A program made the translations under genes and the position numbers. A stretch of DNA of 64,000 nucleotides, from positions 310,001 to 374,000 of the forward strand of contig NC_070566.1 in the NCBI RefSeq assembly GCF_026914185.1. Reading direction: 5' to 3'. The notes beneath the pieces were generated by a model. That model had not been told where the DNA came from, did no database searches, and worked only from the letters and a program-made list of their open reading frames with translations. Shown here in pieces: positions 21,676 through 32,785 of this stretch. Source of the stretch: Puccinia triticina (lineage: Eukaryota > Basidiomycota > Pucciniomycetes > Pucciniales > Pucciniaceae). Position 1 is the first letter of the stretch. Each line of letters starts with the position of its first letter.

Positions 21676-22057
21676 TGTAGAGACTATAAAATGAAGATGC
21701 ATCTGGTGAGAGTCGAACTCACGACCTCAGCTATGCTGAGACACATACTAGAGTGCTGCCTTTACCAACTAGCACTACGGGCAAATAGGTGTTGTTTTGG
21801 CCCGCAGTGTCACCTGACGTTGCATTTGGGGTCGCAGCCGCAGTGACTGCGCCTACTTGCGCAGTCACGCGGGCTTGCAACGACAGGGTGACGCTGCATC
21901 CCGCAGTGACAGCTACATGCCTGTAGTATAGGCTACAGACGCTTGTGGCTGCCAGCTGGCCGGTGGTTGGTTGGTAGTGCTCATGGGTCAATCCAACAGC
22001 CCTCCATACTGTGGTGATACATCATGGTAGCAGACTAACAGACAACTCAACAATCTC
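21676..22057. mobile_element. 382-bp insertion in the right foldback arm
   Basis: Comparison with the left arm shows that AAACTAATTTC and AAAATGCC should be adjacent; 382 bp separate them. The imperfect flanking words TAATTTC and CAATCTC may be a decayed target duplication. The insert includes the tRNA-like sequence at 21702-21782 and a GC-rich part with repeated CGCAGTGAC and GCAGTCAC words. Confidence 0.6.
21702..21782 (-). tRNA. tRNA-like sequence (not a functional tRNA)
   Basis: On the minus strand there is a D-arm-like GCTAGTTGGTAAAGGCA, a possible long variable arm (CTCAGC-ATA-GCTGAG) and a perfect T arm (GTGAG-TTCGACT-CTCAC) with a B-box-like core. The 5' and 3' ends do not form an acceptor stem. 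It is best read as a tRNA-derived repeat or pseudogene carrying pol III promoter boxes. Confidence 0.5.
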
Positions 22058-22491
22058 AAAATGCCTTATATGCATGTAGCATACCAAGGATGATATGCCA
22101 AATCTTCAGGAAATTTCAGGTCACACCAAATTAACAACCCAGGAAGGATGGTAGTTTGAGAGAGGTGAGTGGTCAATGTTTCCCTTTTTTGACAAAAAGT
22201 AGATTTGGAGACTTCTGATAACATCAATGGTTGAAGTAAAAAAAACACTTCAAAGTTTCTGAGACTTTTGAGCCACCCTGGATTAATCCTAATTCTTGCA
22301 ATGTCTTTTTTCAGGAAGAACAGACTGGTGTATGTAGAAATTCAAGAATTTTATCAGGGAAAAAAAAGAAAAGATTCCTGTGGCTTGAAGCTAACACAGT
22401 GGGAATTTAAGAGATTATAGAAGAGTATTAAGGCAACATGGAACACAGACAAAGGTGTCAAGAGGAATAAAAAAAATTGATCAATATAATT

Positions 22492-22540
22492 TGATCAATA
22501 TACGCTATACTGATCAATATACGCTATACTGATCAATATA
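22492..22540 (+). repeat. Short tandem repeat in the right terminal arm
   Basis: A 19-bp unit ACTGATCAATATACGCTAT is repeated about two and a half times next to the right end of the giant foldback. The left arm has no equivalent amplification, so it arose after the palindrome formed or was lost on the left. Confidence 0.75.
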
Positions 22541-22687
22541 CAACATCACAAATTCATCCATGTTGGTAGTGTAACAAGTGCGCCTTTGCAACTGCTGATC
22601 AGCCTTTTGGGTCAATCAGGGGGCACGAGGTTTGAATCACCCTCACAGTCAACAAACCATATCCATTGGCTGTCAGCCACAGAGTAC

Positions 22688-23534
22688 ATGTCACAGTACC
22701 TTACACCTACCAAGTACCTGCAATTGTTCACATTACTTATAGTACATTCCTGTACACCTTTATTACATATGTATATTATTAGATACAAGCTTAAGAATGT
22801 ACTCTTGTTATACATCACATTACAGATAACCATAGTTAAATACAGTTACCATAATGTACTGTTGTTATAAGAGTTAAGTTACGTGCAAACAGTAAGATTA
22901 CAATACATTGTAATATTACTGTACACGTGAAATACCCCAAGACAGGTATCACTTATTTATCCCCGTTACACCTCAGTCCCTATTTACATAACATATTGGT
23001 TATGATATAAATACATAAACAATACTTGATGTAATCCAATTCAAAGAGCACTGAATGGAATCAATGATTGGTTATGATCAGCTAGGGTGCACTGCTACTG
23101 ATCTAGGATCAGTACTGATCATTAAACTGCCTTGATCATTTCCAATGTTGATCCTCATGATGATCTGCTTCCCTTGAGCGCTTCCAGTTCCCCCCTGGTC
23201 CTGATGCGCCTCCAAGCGCCTCATGTTCCCTCCTGCTCTTTCCCCTCTATATAAACACACCCCCCAGGACTGTTTATCCCTCAGAATATTATTACAGCAA
23301 AGTTTAACCCATACTATAGTTAAACAGTGCTTTCATTCTCACCCATCTTTCAATTCAGGAATAACATCAACTCTTGATTACCCTTACCTTTCTGTAGGTA
23401 AAACCACGAACCCAAGTTGAGTTATTCCTTGGATGCCTATTAACACCCTGTGTTGATCTGGATGCACCTTAATTGAGCAAGCCTCTCAGTCAAGATTACT
23501 GATAGAGTGAAACCTTTTACAGGTCTTACCACAA
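22688..23534 (+). repeat. Possible LTR or promoter region of a truncated retroelement
   Basis: Non-coding, AT-rich, with a TATA box (CTATATAAAC at 23247) preceded by a CT-rich stretch. It could be an LTR starting TGTCACAGTACC near 22688 and ending near TTACCACA at 23534. There is no second copy, and its link to the chromovirus pol that follows is only positional. Confidence 0.3.
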
Positions 23535-23620
23535 ACCCATTGGCCCATCCTTGGCATCTTACACTATCATCTTGCTAGTAAAAACCCTCTCAGACACGGT
23601 TAGTTACCTACAGGCTGACA

Positions 23621-26398
23621 TTGGCCCTGCGGAAGTCTCCGTACCCGGCCAGCCTGCGCACTCGAGCTGCCATAGAGGAACACATTGCCCTGCTCATCAA
23701 GATGGGCATACTCCGCAAAGTAGGTTCCAATGAGGGAGTTGCAATCACAACTCTGGTGATAATTGCATGGAACAAGGAGAAATCACGGCTAGTTGGTGAT
23801 TTTCGCGCCCTGAACACGTATACCACTCCAGACCGGTATCCCATGCCTAAAATCACAGAGTCTTTGACTAAACTGCATGGTGCAACGTACATCACGTGCA
23901 TGGATGTCCTCAAGGGATTTCATCAGAACACAGTCAGCAAGAACAGCCAACAGTTCCTACGCATTATATCGCACATGGGGATCCACGAGTATCTCCGCAT
24001 GCCGTTTGGGATCAAAAATGCGCCATCACATTTCCAGCGCATGATGGAAACCAACTTCCAGCAGGAATTGAGCAAACTCTGGTTGATCATCTATATTGAT
24101 GACATTATAGTATTCACGGATACATGGGAAGAGCATGTGGTGAAACTTCGCATTATCCTCCAGCGTGTTATTTGCATGGGGATGAAGATTTCACTTACCA
24201 AGTGTTCTTTTGGGTTTTCAGAATTAAAAGCCCTGGGACATATTGTGAATGGCCTCTCCCTTGGCATTGATCAACACTGCGTAGCGGCCGTGCTGATGAA
24301 GCCCATACCGGTCACTGTCAAAGAGCTACAGTCCTTCCTTGGATTTGCAGGCTACTACCGGTTGCATATCAAGGACTTCAACCGCATGGCTTCCTGCTTG
24401 TATAAGGTCTGCAGCCCTAACGCTGCTTTTGAGATGACCCTGGAGAGGATTGAGGCTTATAAAGCGCTGCGAGTAGCACTGACCACAGCACCCCTGCTTT
24501 TTCACCCTGATCCTCAAAGGCCTTTCATACTGTATGTGGACGCTTGTATGGAGGGCATAGGCGCAGCCCTCCATCAAATGAAATTGATTGGGGACCAAGA
24601 GCAGGAAGGCCCTATTTGCTTTATATCTCGGCAGTTAAAAGAATTGCAGAAGCGATATGGTGCCTCACAGCTTGAGTGCTCATGTCTTGTCTGGGCCCTG
24701 GAAAAGTTGTACTATTATCTGGATGGATGTGTCTTCACTGTCATCACAGATTGTGTCGCGCTGAAATCGCTGCTTAATATGAAAACGCCTAGCCAACATA
24801 TGATGCGCTGGCAGATCTCCATCCAGGAATGGCGAGGCTTGATGACTATCATACACCGGGATGGCTTGGTCCATAAGAACGCCAAAGGGCTGTCGCGATG
24901 GGCCCTTCCTAATGACAAAGACAATCCCGCGTCAGACAAGGAGGACTCCCCTAGGGAGGTGCCAATAATGGCTATTAGTGTAAGTGGTCTGTCCAACAAA
25001 TTCTGGGACTCCGTGGAACGTAGCTATGAAGGTAATTGTAACACGGCGGCTCTAGTAGGAATACTGCGCTCAAAGCACACGCAACAGGATTTAGTGGCCC
25101 AGCTAGAGGAACCCTGGAAGGCAAATTTTAGCGCAGGCCGTTTTATACTTTTGGACGGTTTGCTGTATCATTGCACCGGAAATCACTGTGCACTGGTGTT
25201 AGTCGACAAGGATCATATACAAACAATGCTGCATGAATTTCATGATAACATTGCCCTTGGCCACTTTTACAAAGACCGCACGGTGGATAGGTTGTAAGCC
25301 TTAGCGTGGTGGCCGGGATGGACCGTTAGGGTTGAGCAGTACTGCTCCAGTTGTGATCGCTGTCAAAAAGCAAATCGGGCCACAGGCAAGAGGTTTGGGC
25401 TCCTCCAGTCCATTGAGGAACCCAAGCAGCGCTGGGAAGTTATTAACATGGACTTTGTAACAGCGCTGCCTGCTGGAGGAAAGGATAGTTCCAATGCAGT
25501 TCTTGTAGTCGTTGACAGGTTCTCCAAGCGCGCACGGTTCCTGCTGTGTTACAAGAACAATACCGCCCTGGATGTGGCACTCATCTTCTGGAATAACATC
25601 ATCCATGATGTCGGATGTCCAAAGGTAATAATTACGGACCGCGACCCAAAATTTACTTCAGAGTTTTGGCAAAGCCTGTTCCAACTGGTAGGAACTAAGT
25701 TGTCTTTTTCCACGGCCTATCATCCGCAGACTGATGGCCTGGCAGAACGGATGATTCAGACACTAGAAGATATGATTCAAAGGTATTGCGCATTTGGCCT
25801 TCAATTCAAGGATAGCAAGGGGTACACTCATGATTGGGTCTCCCTGCTACCTGCGCTAGAATACGCTTACAACTCTAGCATACACGCAAGTACCGGTAAA
25901 AAACCTTTTGAACTTGAGCGCGGCTGGATCCCCCATATGCCGCGTGATCAAGTGCTCAGCAAGGCGGTGATGTTACACCCTTCAGCCAAGCGCTTTCAGG
26001 AAATGATGCTCAAGGCGGAGACACAGGCAAGCAACTGCTTGAATGAGGCCATTGCGTACAACAAGGAACGCTGGGACAAGACCCATTGCAACCACGACAT
26101 AACGGTTGGCGACCGTGTCTTGGTTTCAACCGTAAATTTTCAGAACTTGGGGGGTAACCGCAAGCTGAAAGACATGTTTGTGGGCCCCTTCTTTGTGAAA
26201 GCTCTCCACGGGAGGAACGCAGTAGAGGTTATATTGACAGAGGGCTATGACTTCAAGCACCCCACGTTCCCCGTTAGCCTACTCAAAAATTTGTGGTCCC
26301 AGGAGATAAACGGGAAGCCCCGCCACCCGTGGTACCTGAGACGCTATCGGAACCAGATTCAGATAAAGTTGCTTTTTGGATCTTGGACAAGAAGATGA
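23621..26398 (+). pseudogene. Ty3/gypsy chromovirus Pol: RT, RNase H, integrase
   Basis: One frame with a single in-frame TAA at 25295-25297. RT shows VGDFRALNTYT, LRMPFGIKNAPSHFQRMM and the catalytic YIDDIIVF. RNase H shows ILYVDACMEGIGAAL and an altered HRDGLVHKNAKGLSRW. The integrase zinc finger spans the stop: LGH upstream, then YCSSCDRCQ. The integrase core has MDFVTAL, ITDRDPKFTSEFW and TDGLAERM with its D, D and E intact. The frame ends at 26398 after a shift near 26300 that puts the chromodomain in the next frame. Gag and protease are absent, so the element is 5'-truncated. Without the one stop and the shift it would be a normal Pol. Confidence 0.85.
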
Positions 26399-26580
26399 CC
26401 TGTGTACAAGGACAGGATTGCCGTCTTTACCTGACAAGGTTCAAAGGTTTGACGGCAGATCATGATAAATGGCTCCGGAAGGAGGCCATTGCTAATGCCA
26501 ATGTTTTACTGCGCAAATTTTGTGTCACAAAGAGACACAACCCCGGCACAACTCCTATCAGAGCCGTGATTTTTTGTGGG
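26293..26580 (+). pseudogene. Chromodomain at the integrase C-terminus (shifted frame)
   Basis: In the frame next to Pol the motif LYLTRFKGLTADHDKWL, followed by ANANVLLRKF, matches the chromodomain pattern (hydrophobic-x-W/F-K-G ... W-x ... LL). It ends just before the 3' LTR. In chromoviruses this domain is fused to integrase and guides integration to marked chromatin; here a one-base shift near 26300 separates it. Confidence 0.7.
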
Positions 26581-26586
26581 GGCAAA

Positions 26587-27361
26587 TGTCAGCCCTTGGC
26601 TAGTCCAGACAGCGCCAAGACTGACACTGCACGCACCACAGAAGAACTGTGCGCGCATAGTGCCTCTCCAAGCACAGAACGCGCCGACGACAATGAGTGC
26701 GCGCGCGTGCGCAACTGAGTAGATTGCCATCAAGTGTCATACCCGGCTGGGTAACACTCACAGGCTGTCAAGCTTGAGTGAGCACAATCCACGCGTGGAT
26801 TTAGTTCGTCAAGCTCGAGTGAGTACAATCCACGCGAATGTTCTACGCGTGGATTTAGTTCAACAAGAATGTTGTGGAGACACAACGCCTAAGTGCAGCC
26901 ATCACATCTGGCTATAAGAGACCTGGGGCCTCCGCCCCATGAAGGGTCCACCAGATTATTATTTAGATTACAACGTTCGTCTACCTTGTTTGATACAAAC
27001 AACTGGGGCTTCTATCTATAGTTATCTCAACTTCTTTCAAACCTTTAAGACTTCCTCTCCTTGCCTTCCTCGACTCTGCCTCCGCCTCCCACTCCCTTTT
27101 CCGCCTTCACCTCCGCCGCTCCCAACTTCCTTTTCTCCCCGGTTCTTTTCTGCTCGCTCGCTACCTTGCTAGGTAAGCTAGAGCTTCTCTCCTGTGAACC
27201 TTCTTAGGTTCAGGTACAACTTAGCTCTACCAGCCCCTCCACCGGAGGCGCGGCTTTCTCCTCCCGCATTGCGGTCGAGTCAAGCGTGTTTTCCTCTTTA
27301 GGAACTCACATCTTGTTCTTTTCTATTCAGGGCGTCGCCACTTTAGAGACGCGCCCTGACA
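26587..27361 (+). repeat. 3' LTR of the chromovirus (775 bp)
   Basis: Starts TGTCAG after a purine-rich GTGGGGGCAAA and ends CTGACA, giving a 6-bp terminal inverted repeat with canonical TG...CA. The inner part has a duplicated segment (GTCAAGCTTGAGTGAG and GTCAAGCTCGAGTGAG near 26768 and 26808, each followed by an ACGCG-containing palindromic word), a TATA-like CTATAAGAG near 26914 and a pyrimidine-rich region before the end. The right flank is copia sequence, so the chromovirus is inserted in, or abuts, the copia remnant. Confidence 0.75.
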
Positions 27362-27380
27362 GCCCATAGAGATCAATCCG

Positions 27381-28473
27381 TTGCTGAAAGGAAAAGTCAT
27401 GCGCCTGAAGAAATCCCTGTACAGGACCAAGCAGGCAGCACGTTGCTGGTGGAAATTCTTCCAGAAAACTGTTGAAGCACTTGGTTTTGAGGCAAGTGAG
27501 ATAGAACCTTTGCTCTATTTGTTTTGTTGTTCCCGCAACTTCATCATCATCTGGTTACACGTAGATGATGGATTTGCTCTTTCATCAGACAAGGAACTCC
27601 TAAATGACCTGAGACGCGGCATGGAGGCACAGCTTGAGAGCAAATGGTCCAATAATGTTCAACGTCTGGTCGGCATTGACTTCACCTGGGATGGCTCACA
27701 CCTCAAGCTTAATCAATCTGTCATGGCAAAACAAATTGTGGAATCTTATGGCTTCTCAGTCTATGGCCATAACTGTCCATTGCCTGAGATCAACCTAGAG
27801 ACTTATTCAGGCAGCCCAATAGACCAAACCAAATTCTTCTCAACAATTGGATCTTTGATGTACCTAGTGTGCGGACAAGGCTGGATCTAGCGTACGCGGT
27901 GAACCTGTTGGCTCGATTTTGCTCGGCTCCATCTGAAACTCACTGGAAAGCATTGGACTGGTTGATTGGATACCTGGGGAAGACAATGGCGGCCGGACTG
28001 GTTTTCAAGGCAGGGTCAGGAGGACTGGACTTGTGGACGGATGCGAACTGGGGAGGGGAACACAAGCGGTTGACAACGGGATATCTGCTAACCCATGACG
28101 GAAACAGCATTGCATGGGGCTCGAAAAGGCAGACGGTGGTAGCGCTGTTGACTTGCGCAGCGGAATACCTGGCGCTTTTGGAAGGCGCTTAACAACTGGC
28201 ACATCTCAACATTTTTGAGGAGATAGGAACTCAACCAAAATTGTTGATGCACTGCAACAACAAGGCGGCAATATTGATAGCTACTGACAACACATCCAAG
28301 AAGAGAACCAAATATCTTTGACACACATTTTATTTCGTGAATGATTTGATAAGAGAAAACAACATCAAAGTAACATGGACAAGCACTCAAAATCAACTGG
28401 CGGACGTCCTCACCAAAAGATTGGGCCCGAATAAGATGATCAGCGCGTTAGGACAACTGGGTGTAAATGGGTA
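27381..28473 (+). pseudogene. Ty1/copia RT-RNase H remnant
   Basis: Begins mid-RT with MRLKKSLYRTKQAARCWW, shows the catalytic WLHVDDGF and TIGSLMYL, then after a frameshift near 27880 continues with RLDLAYAVNLLARF, the RNase H motif LWTDANWGG and CAAEYLAL. Stops interrupt it at about 28190 (TAA) and 28320 (TGA) before NQLADVLTKRLG and the natural end at 28473. It is 5'-truncated by the chromovirus LTR and not functional. It is a different lineage from the 8.8-kb copia, judging by the divergent RT. Confidence 0.85.
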
Positions 28474-28499
28474 GTTTTTGCAATCTCGGGGGGGGGGGG

Positions 28500-28627
28500 T
28501 GTTAGAGTAGAGGCAGCAGAATCATGGTTTCCAAGATTACAAAAACTATTTACAACCATAACCTTGTATTTAGTTTATCCTACCCCGGGGGATTCCCCGG
28601 GCTAGGACTGCGGCCACTACTTAGCCC
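28500..28627 (+). repeat. Copia 3' LTR, left part, interrupted by gypsy A
   Basis: TGTTAGAGTAGAGG follows an unbroken G run (28488-28499, the polypurine tract). The LTR is cut at GCCC (28624-28627) by gypsy element A. Its continuation should lie after 34818, where GCCC recurs. Confidence 0.65.
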
Positions 28628-28993
28628 TGAAGCGGGGCTCTTCAGGTGACAGAGGCTCAGCGGGAGGGGCGCGCGCACAGATGAGGAAAACTAGCTAGGT
28701 CTAGGATTCCGACTAAAAAAGGAACTGGGGAAAAACCCCTACAACTGAAGAGAGGCCACTTTATATAGTGGCCTCGAGAATGAAACAACAACACGTGACT
28801 ACCCTGAATACAGGGGTACAAGAAAGAGACTACAGCCGTACAGGACAACCCCTGCGGCTGTAGCAAGAAGAAAGGAAGGAGGCGCTTTAGCCTAACTCTG
28901 GCACTAGTCCGAACTAGGCAAGGAAGGCGGGTGCCTCCTGTATCTCACCTCCAGAACGGGGGGTACCCGTCTGGTATCTGTAGCCCGGCTACA
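28628..28993 (-). repeat. 3' LTR of gypsy A
   Basis: Plus-strand edges TGAAGCGGGG...CCGGCTACA. It contains a palindrome around an AT core at 28752-28775 (arms GAGGCCACT and AGTGGCCTC) and a terminal palindrome TGTAGCC-C-GGCTACA. It reads the same as 34453-34818. Confidence 0.9.
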
Positions 28994-29230
28994 ACATCCC
29001 CCTCCCTAAACGGGGGCCGTCCCGGACCCTGATGGCGGCGGTCCTAGCCGGAGCCGGAGCCTTCTTCCCGGTGCCTTGACCGGGGGAGCCTCTGGGCTCG
29101 CACTGGGTGCCTCAGACGTTACTGGGGGCTTATTCTTGGTCTTAGCTAACGACCGTGTCTTCTTGAGCAGGTCCCTCGCCACTTTGGCGTCGGCCCTCTT
29201 TTCGCGCTGCGCAATAGCAGGCGGTGTGGC

Positions 29231-32200
29231 TCACATATCATTGACGATGAGTGAGCGCAATGCAACGGGTTTCAAACTGTTCCTGTTAACTGGTCTAGGG
29301 TATTCAACACCCTGATGATCCTCAACAATGTAGACATTGTTTTTGAGGACTGCTTTGACCATGAATGGTCCAAACCACCTTGGCTGACCCTTGGTGTGTT
29401 TCTCATTGCGAAGCTTCACAGCTTGCCCGACTAAGAGGCTTTCTAAGTCTCGTGCAAAAGTCGTCTTCTTATCGAAGGCTTTCTTATTCTTCAATGCACG
29501 CGTAGCAGCATTGCCGGCGGCCGTGATTCTGGTCTTATTCAGCGTCTCAATGCGCGTTTTAAGTTCATCATGCCCCGGAAGGGCAGCTTCTGCGGCGATC
29601 ATTCGCCAACGGTCCTGTGGCAACCTCGGCTTAACACCATAGAGGAGCTCGAAAGGAGAGAACCCACTGCTGTCGCTGGCGTGGATCCTTGCGGAGAATA
29701 ACGCAGCCGGGAGAAAGTCCTCCCATCTTGCTGGGTCCCCGGTCTTGTTCATGCGGAACAAAGCCGCTTCTAAGATTCCGTTGAATCTCTCTGACTTTCC
29801 ATTAGTTTGGGGATGATACCCAGACGTTTGGACTGGCTTGCTCCCGGCCGCAGCCAGGAACTTTTGGAAACCAGCGGACAGGTAGTTAGAACCCCGGTCC
29901 GTCAGAAATTCTTTTGGGGCTCCGAAAGGTGTAATCACCTCGTCGAAAATGGCTTGTGCCAATTCTGCCGCTGAAGCATCTTTCAGCGGAACTGCCACGG
30001 GCCACGAGGTACAGTGGTCTATTGCTGTCAAGATCCACTTGTATCCCTTCTTGTAGCTTTCTGGCATCTGCACTAGGTCCGAGGACCAGCGCTCAAACGG
30101 CAATACTGCCGGCAAAGGCTTCTGGAGGCCGGTCTCCTGTGAAGCGTGCGGCCTTTCGTGTATCTGACACGACTCGCATGTGCGGATATAACTCTGCACA
30201 TCATCATATCTCTTCGGCCACCACCCCCGACCCCGCAGGATCTGCAAGGTGCAGTCTCTGCCTCGATGGCCGAGCTCATCGTGAACCGACCTGAGCAAAT
30301 CGAACCGGTAGGCAAACGCGACGAATGGCGACCGTTCCTTCAACCCTCGGCGGCCCAGATAAATCAAGGTCTCGTCGTCCGGGTCGTACTCAAAAAGCTC
30401 GATGTTTTCCTTTGCCCGTATGACTAGGCGTTCTGGGATACCTTCAGGCAATGTTCTTCCCTCTATAAGATAGGGTATAATCAAAGGCCAGTCAGTCTCG
30501 TGAAGCTGATCTGTTACCTCTTCTAGCAAAGCCAGGTCACTTCTTCGCGAGAGCGCGTCGGGCACGATGTTCTCGGTGCCCTTCTTATATCGGATTTCAA
30601 TATCCATCTCGGCGAACTCCTCAATCCAGCGAAGGAGACGCTTCGTAGGCAACAGCTGGGTCTGTAAGTATGCCAGGGAAGCATGGTCAGTGTAAACCAC
30701 TGTCGTCTCGACTGCGCCATCCAAATAGATGTGCCATTTCCGCCAAGCATGTATGATAGCTAACAGCTCGCGTTCTTGCGCAGGGTAATTTCTCTGCGCC
30801 TTGTTTAGTTTACTCGACTCGAAAGCCACGGCATGTAGCAGCGAGTCGTCTCCGTCCTGCAGAAGCACCGCTCCTATGGCGAAGTCTGAGGCATCGGTCT
30901 CCATGACGAACTTTTTTAGGACGTCCGGTATTAAGAGGATGGGTGCGCTAACCAAAGCTTCCTTCAACTGACGGAAGGCTACCTCCTGCTGCGGCAGCCA
31001 CTGGACTGACTGCCGTTTTGTTACTCCGCCCGCCGTTAGATCATGCAACGGGGCGGCTATCTTTGCAAAGTTCTTCACATAGCGGCGATAGAACCCGCAC
31101 AGCCCGAGAAACGAACGCACGTCGTATACCGTCTGAGGCCGTGGCCAGTCGCGGACGCAACTGAGCTTTTGCTCCATCGGACGAATCGAGTTGTATCCAA
31201 TGATATGGCCAACGTACTGGATCTCTTGGAGGCCAAATGCGCACTTAGCGCCACTACACTTCAAGTCTTCGCGCCGAAGCACCTCAAGAACTCGTTCAAC
31301 ATGCCGTACATGTTCTTCTTTGCTCGCCAAATAAATGAGTATGTCGTCAAGGTATACCTGGACGAATACGTCGATAAACGGTCAGAGGATCTGCGTCATC
31401 ATACGCTGGAACGTCGAAGGTGCGTTCACGAGCCCAAAAGGCATTACTAACCATTCAAAATGGCCGTACTTGGTCCCAAATGCTGTTTTAGGGACATCCG
31501 ATTCTGTGATCTTCATTTGGTGAAAACCCTGTTGAAGATCGATCTTCAAGAAGAACCGTGCTCCCCGCAGTGCATCAAAGCACTCTTGGATTATAGGCAG
31601 CGGGTGCCTGTCTTTCTTGGTAAGCGCGTTTACTTTTCTGTAGTCTACGCATAGCCTAACCTTTCCTGAAGTAGGATTCTTCACCATGACTATAGGCGAT
31701 GACCACGCGGACGTCGACGGCCTAATAAAACCTGCTGTCTGTAAGCCTTCCAGTCTCTCTTTCAGTGTACCCAGAAGGGCCGGTGACAACGGCCGCACCG
31801 GCTGGTGGACGGCCTCAGCATCACCGGTGTTGACCAGGTGCTCTATGGTTCTAGGTTTCGAAGAAACCGACTCAATAGGTCCGAAGACCCCTCCAAAGCG
31901 CATCACTAAGGACTGCAACGACTTTCTGAGCGAGGCGTCAGATCCGAACTCGGTGCACCGGCAACTCATCTCTAGGCCCTTTCACTCCCTCCGATTCCAT
32001 CAAGCATAGGAACGACTCCCAGGCGCCTTCGTAGAATTTGTGACGCCAGATTGAGCAAGGTAGGAAGACCTCTTCTTCCTCTGACATTACGGCCAACTCG
32101 TGAGTCATCAGACTGCAGACCGTTGACGAGGATAGGCTGAAAGGGACGACATTACTGAATTGATCCCTTAAATGCCACGTATTTGAATTCCAGTCGGTCG

Positions 32201-32684
32201 ATACGACATTGGTGGATATCCAATTGCGGCCGAGGATGACGTCATAACTGGACAACAGTGCCACCCTACAAACTACTTCGAAGGCAACCCCCGAGAGAAT
32301 GAAACAAACTAGTGCTAACCTGTCGTCGGACACCCGATCGCCAAAAGCTCTGGTAACTCTAAACGACTCGGCCGCTCGACTGATTGACAACTCACAATCC
32401 AAAACAAACGAACTTGACACATACGACGAACCCGCGCCGGTGTCGAGGAGGACCCTGGCCAAGCGGCCCTCGACTAAATGATGGAATTCTGCGCAAACCC
32501 CTTGGGGTTCATCAGGCGCAAACTCGACGGCATGGCATCCATCGATGCACAGGCAGTCCCTCACGACATCAGCGGACAACTCCGGCTGCTTGGTGCCGGT
32601 CTTACTTGGTCTGTCTGACCCGGCTACCCCCATGCCTGGGCGGCTAGCAGACTCTTCAGCTGATTCTGTCTCACAGTGGCACAA
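29231..32684 (-). pseudogene. Gypsy A Pol: protease, RT, RNase H, integrase
   Basis: Protease LLDTGAGSSYVSS lies at the N-terminal end (near 32480). RT has LCVDYRKVN, WLVMPFGLVNAPSTFQ and a catalytic VYLDDILIY. RNase H has METDASDFAIGAVLL. Integrase has the HHCC finger (HDELGH ... CESC), LTDRGSNY and NGKSERFNG, then a GPF-type C-terminus (RWFGPF). Two lesions are visible by comparison with element B: a frameshift near 31955 between protease and RT, and an in-frame TGA near 31382 where B has CGA (Arg), just before VYLDD. The rest is open. The protein lacks the C-terminal tail seen in B. Confidence 0.85.
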
Positions 32685-32785
32685 CTCACGGTGAGGCTCT
32701 TGTAAGTCCTTCTCAACAACAGATGGATTGCATAAGGTGGAAGAAATTACAACTAACGTTGATGGGAGAGACTCTTCCTCACCGA

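Larger units (their letters stand above)
15697..22571. mobile_element. Giant foldback element with CACTA/TAGTG ends
   Basis: The left end CACTACCAACATGGATGAA is mirrored by the right end TTCATCCATGTTGGTAGTG. The inverted similarity then continues inward: 16950-17395 pairs with about 22065-22475, and the 173-bp satellite arrays of both arms are in opposite orientation, meeting near 18713. After removing three later insertions (15737-16941, 18893-20111, 21676-22057) nearly the whole element is inverted repeat. The ends resemble the CACTA superfamily. The flanking three bases (GGA and TAA) do not match, so a clean target duplication is not shown. No transposase ORF is present, so it is non-autonomous. 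Confidence 0.75.

Noticed and set aside
17174..22248. Short ORFs inside the foldback arms
   Set aside because: They are mirrored or repeated satellite translations with no start context or domain.
15697..22571. Claim of a proven target duplication for the giant foldback
   Set aside because: Flanking bases GGA and TAA differ, and extending the end by one base does not help; only the inverted ends are supported.
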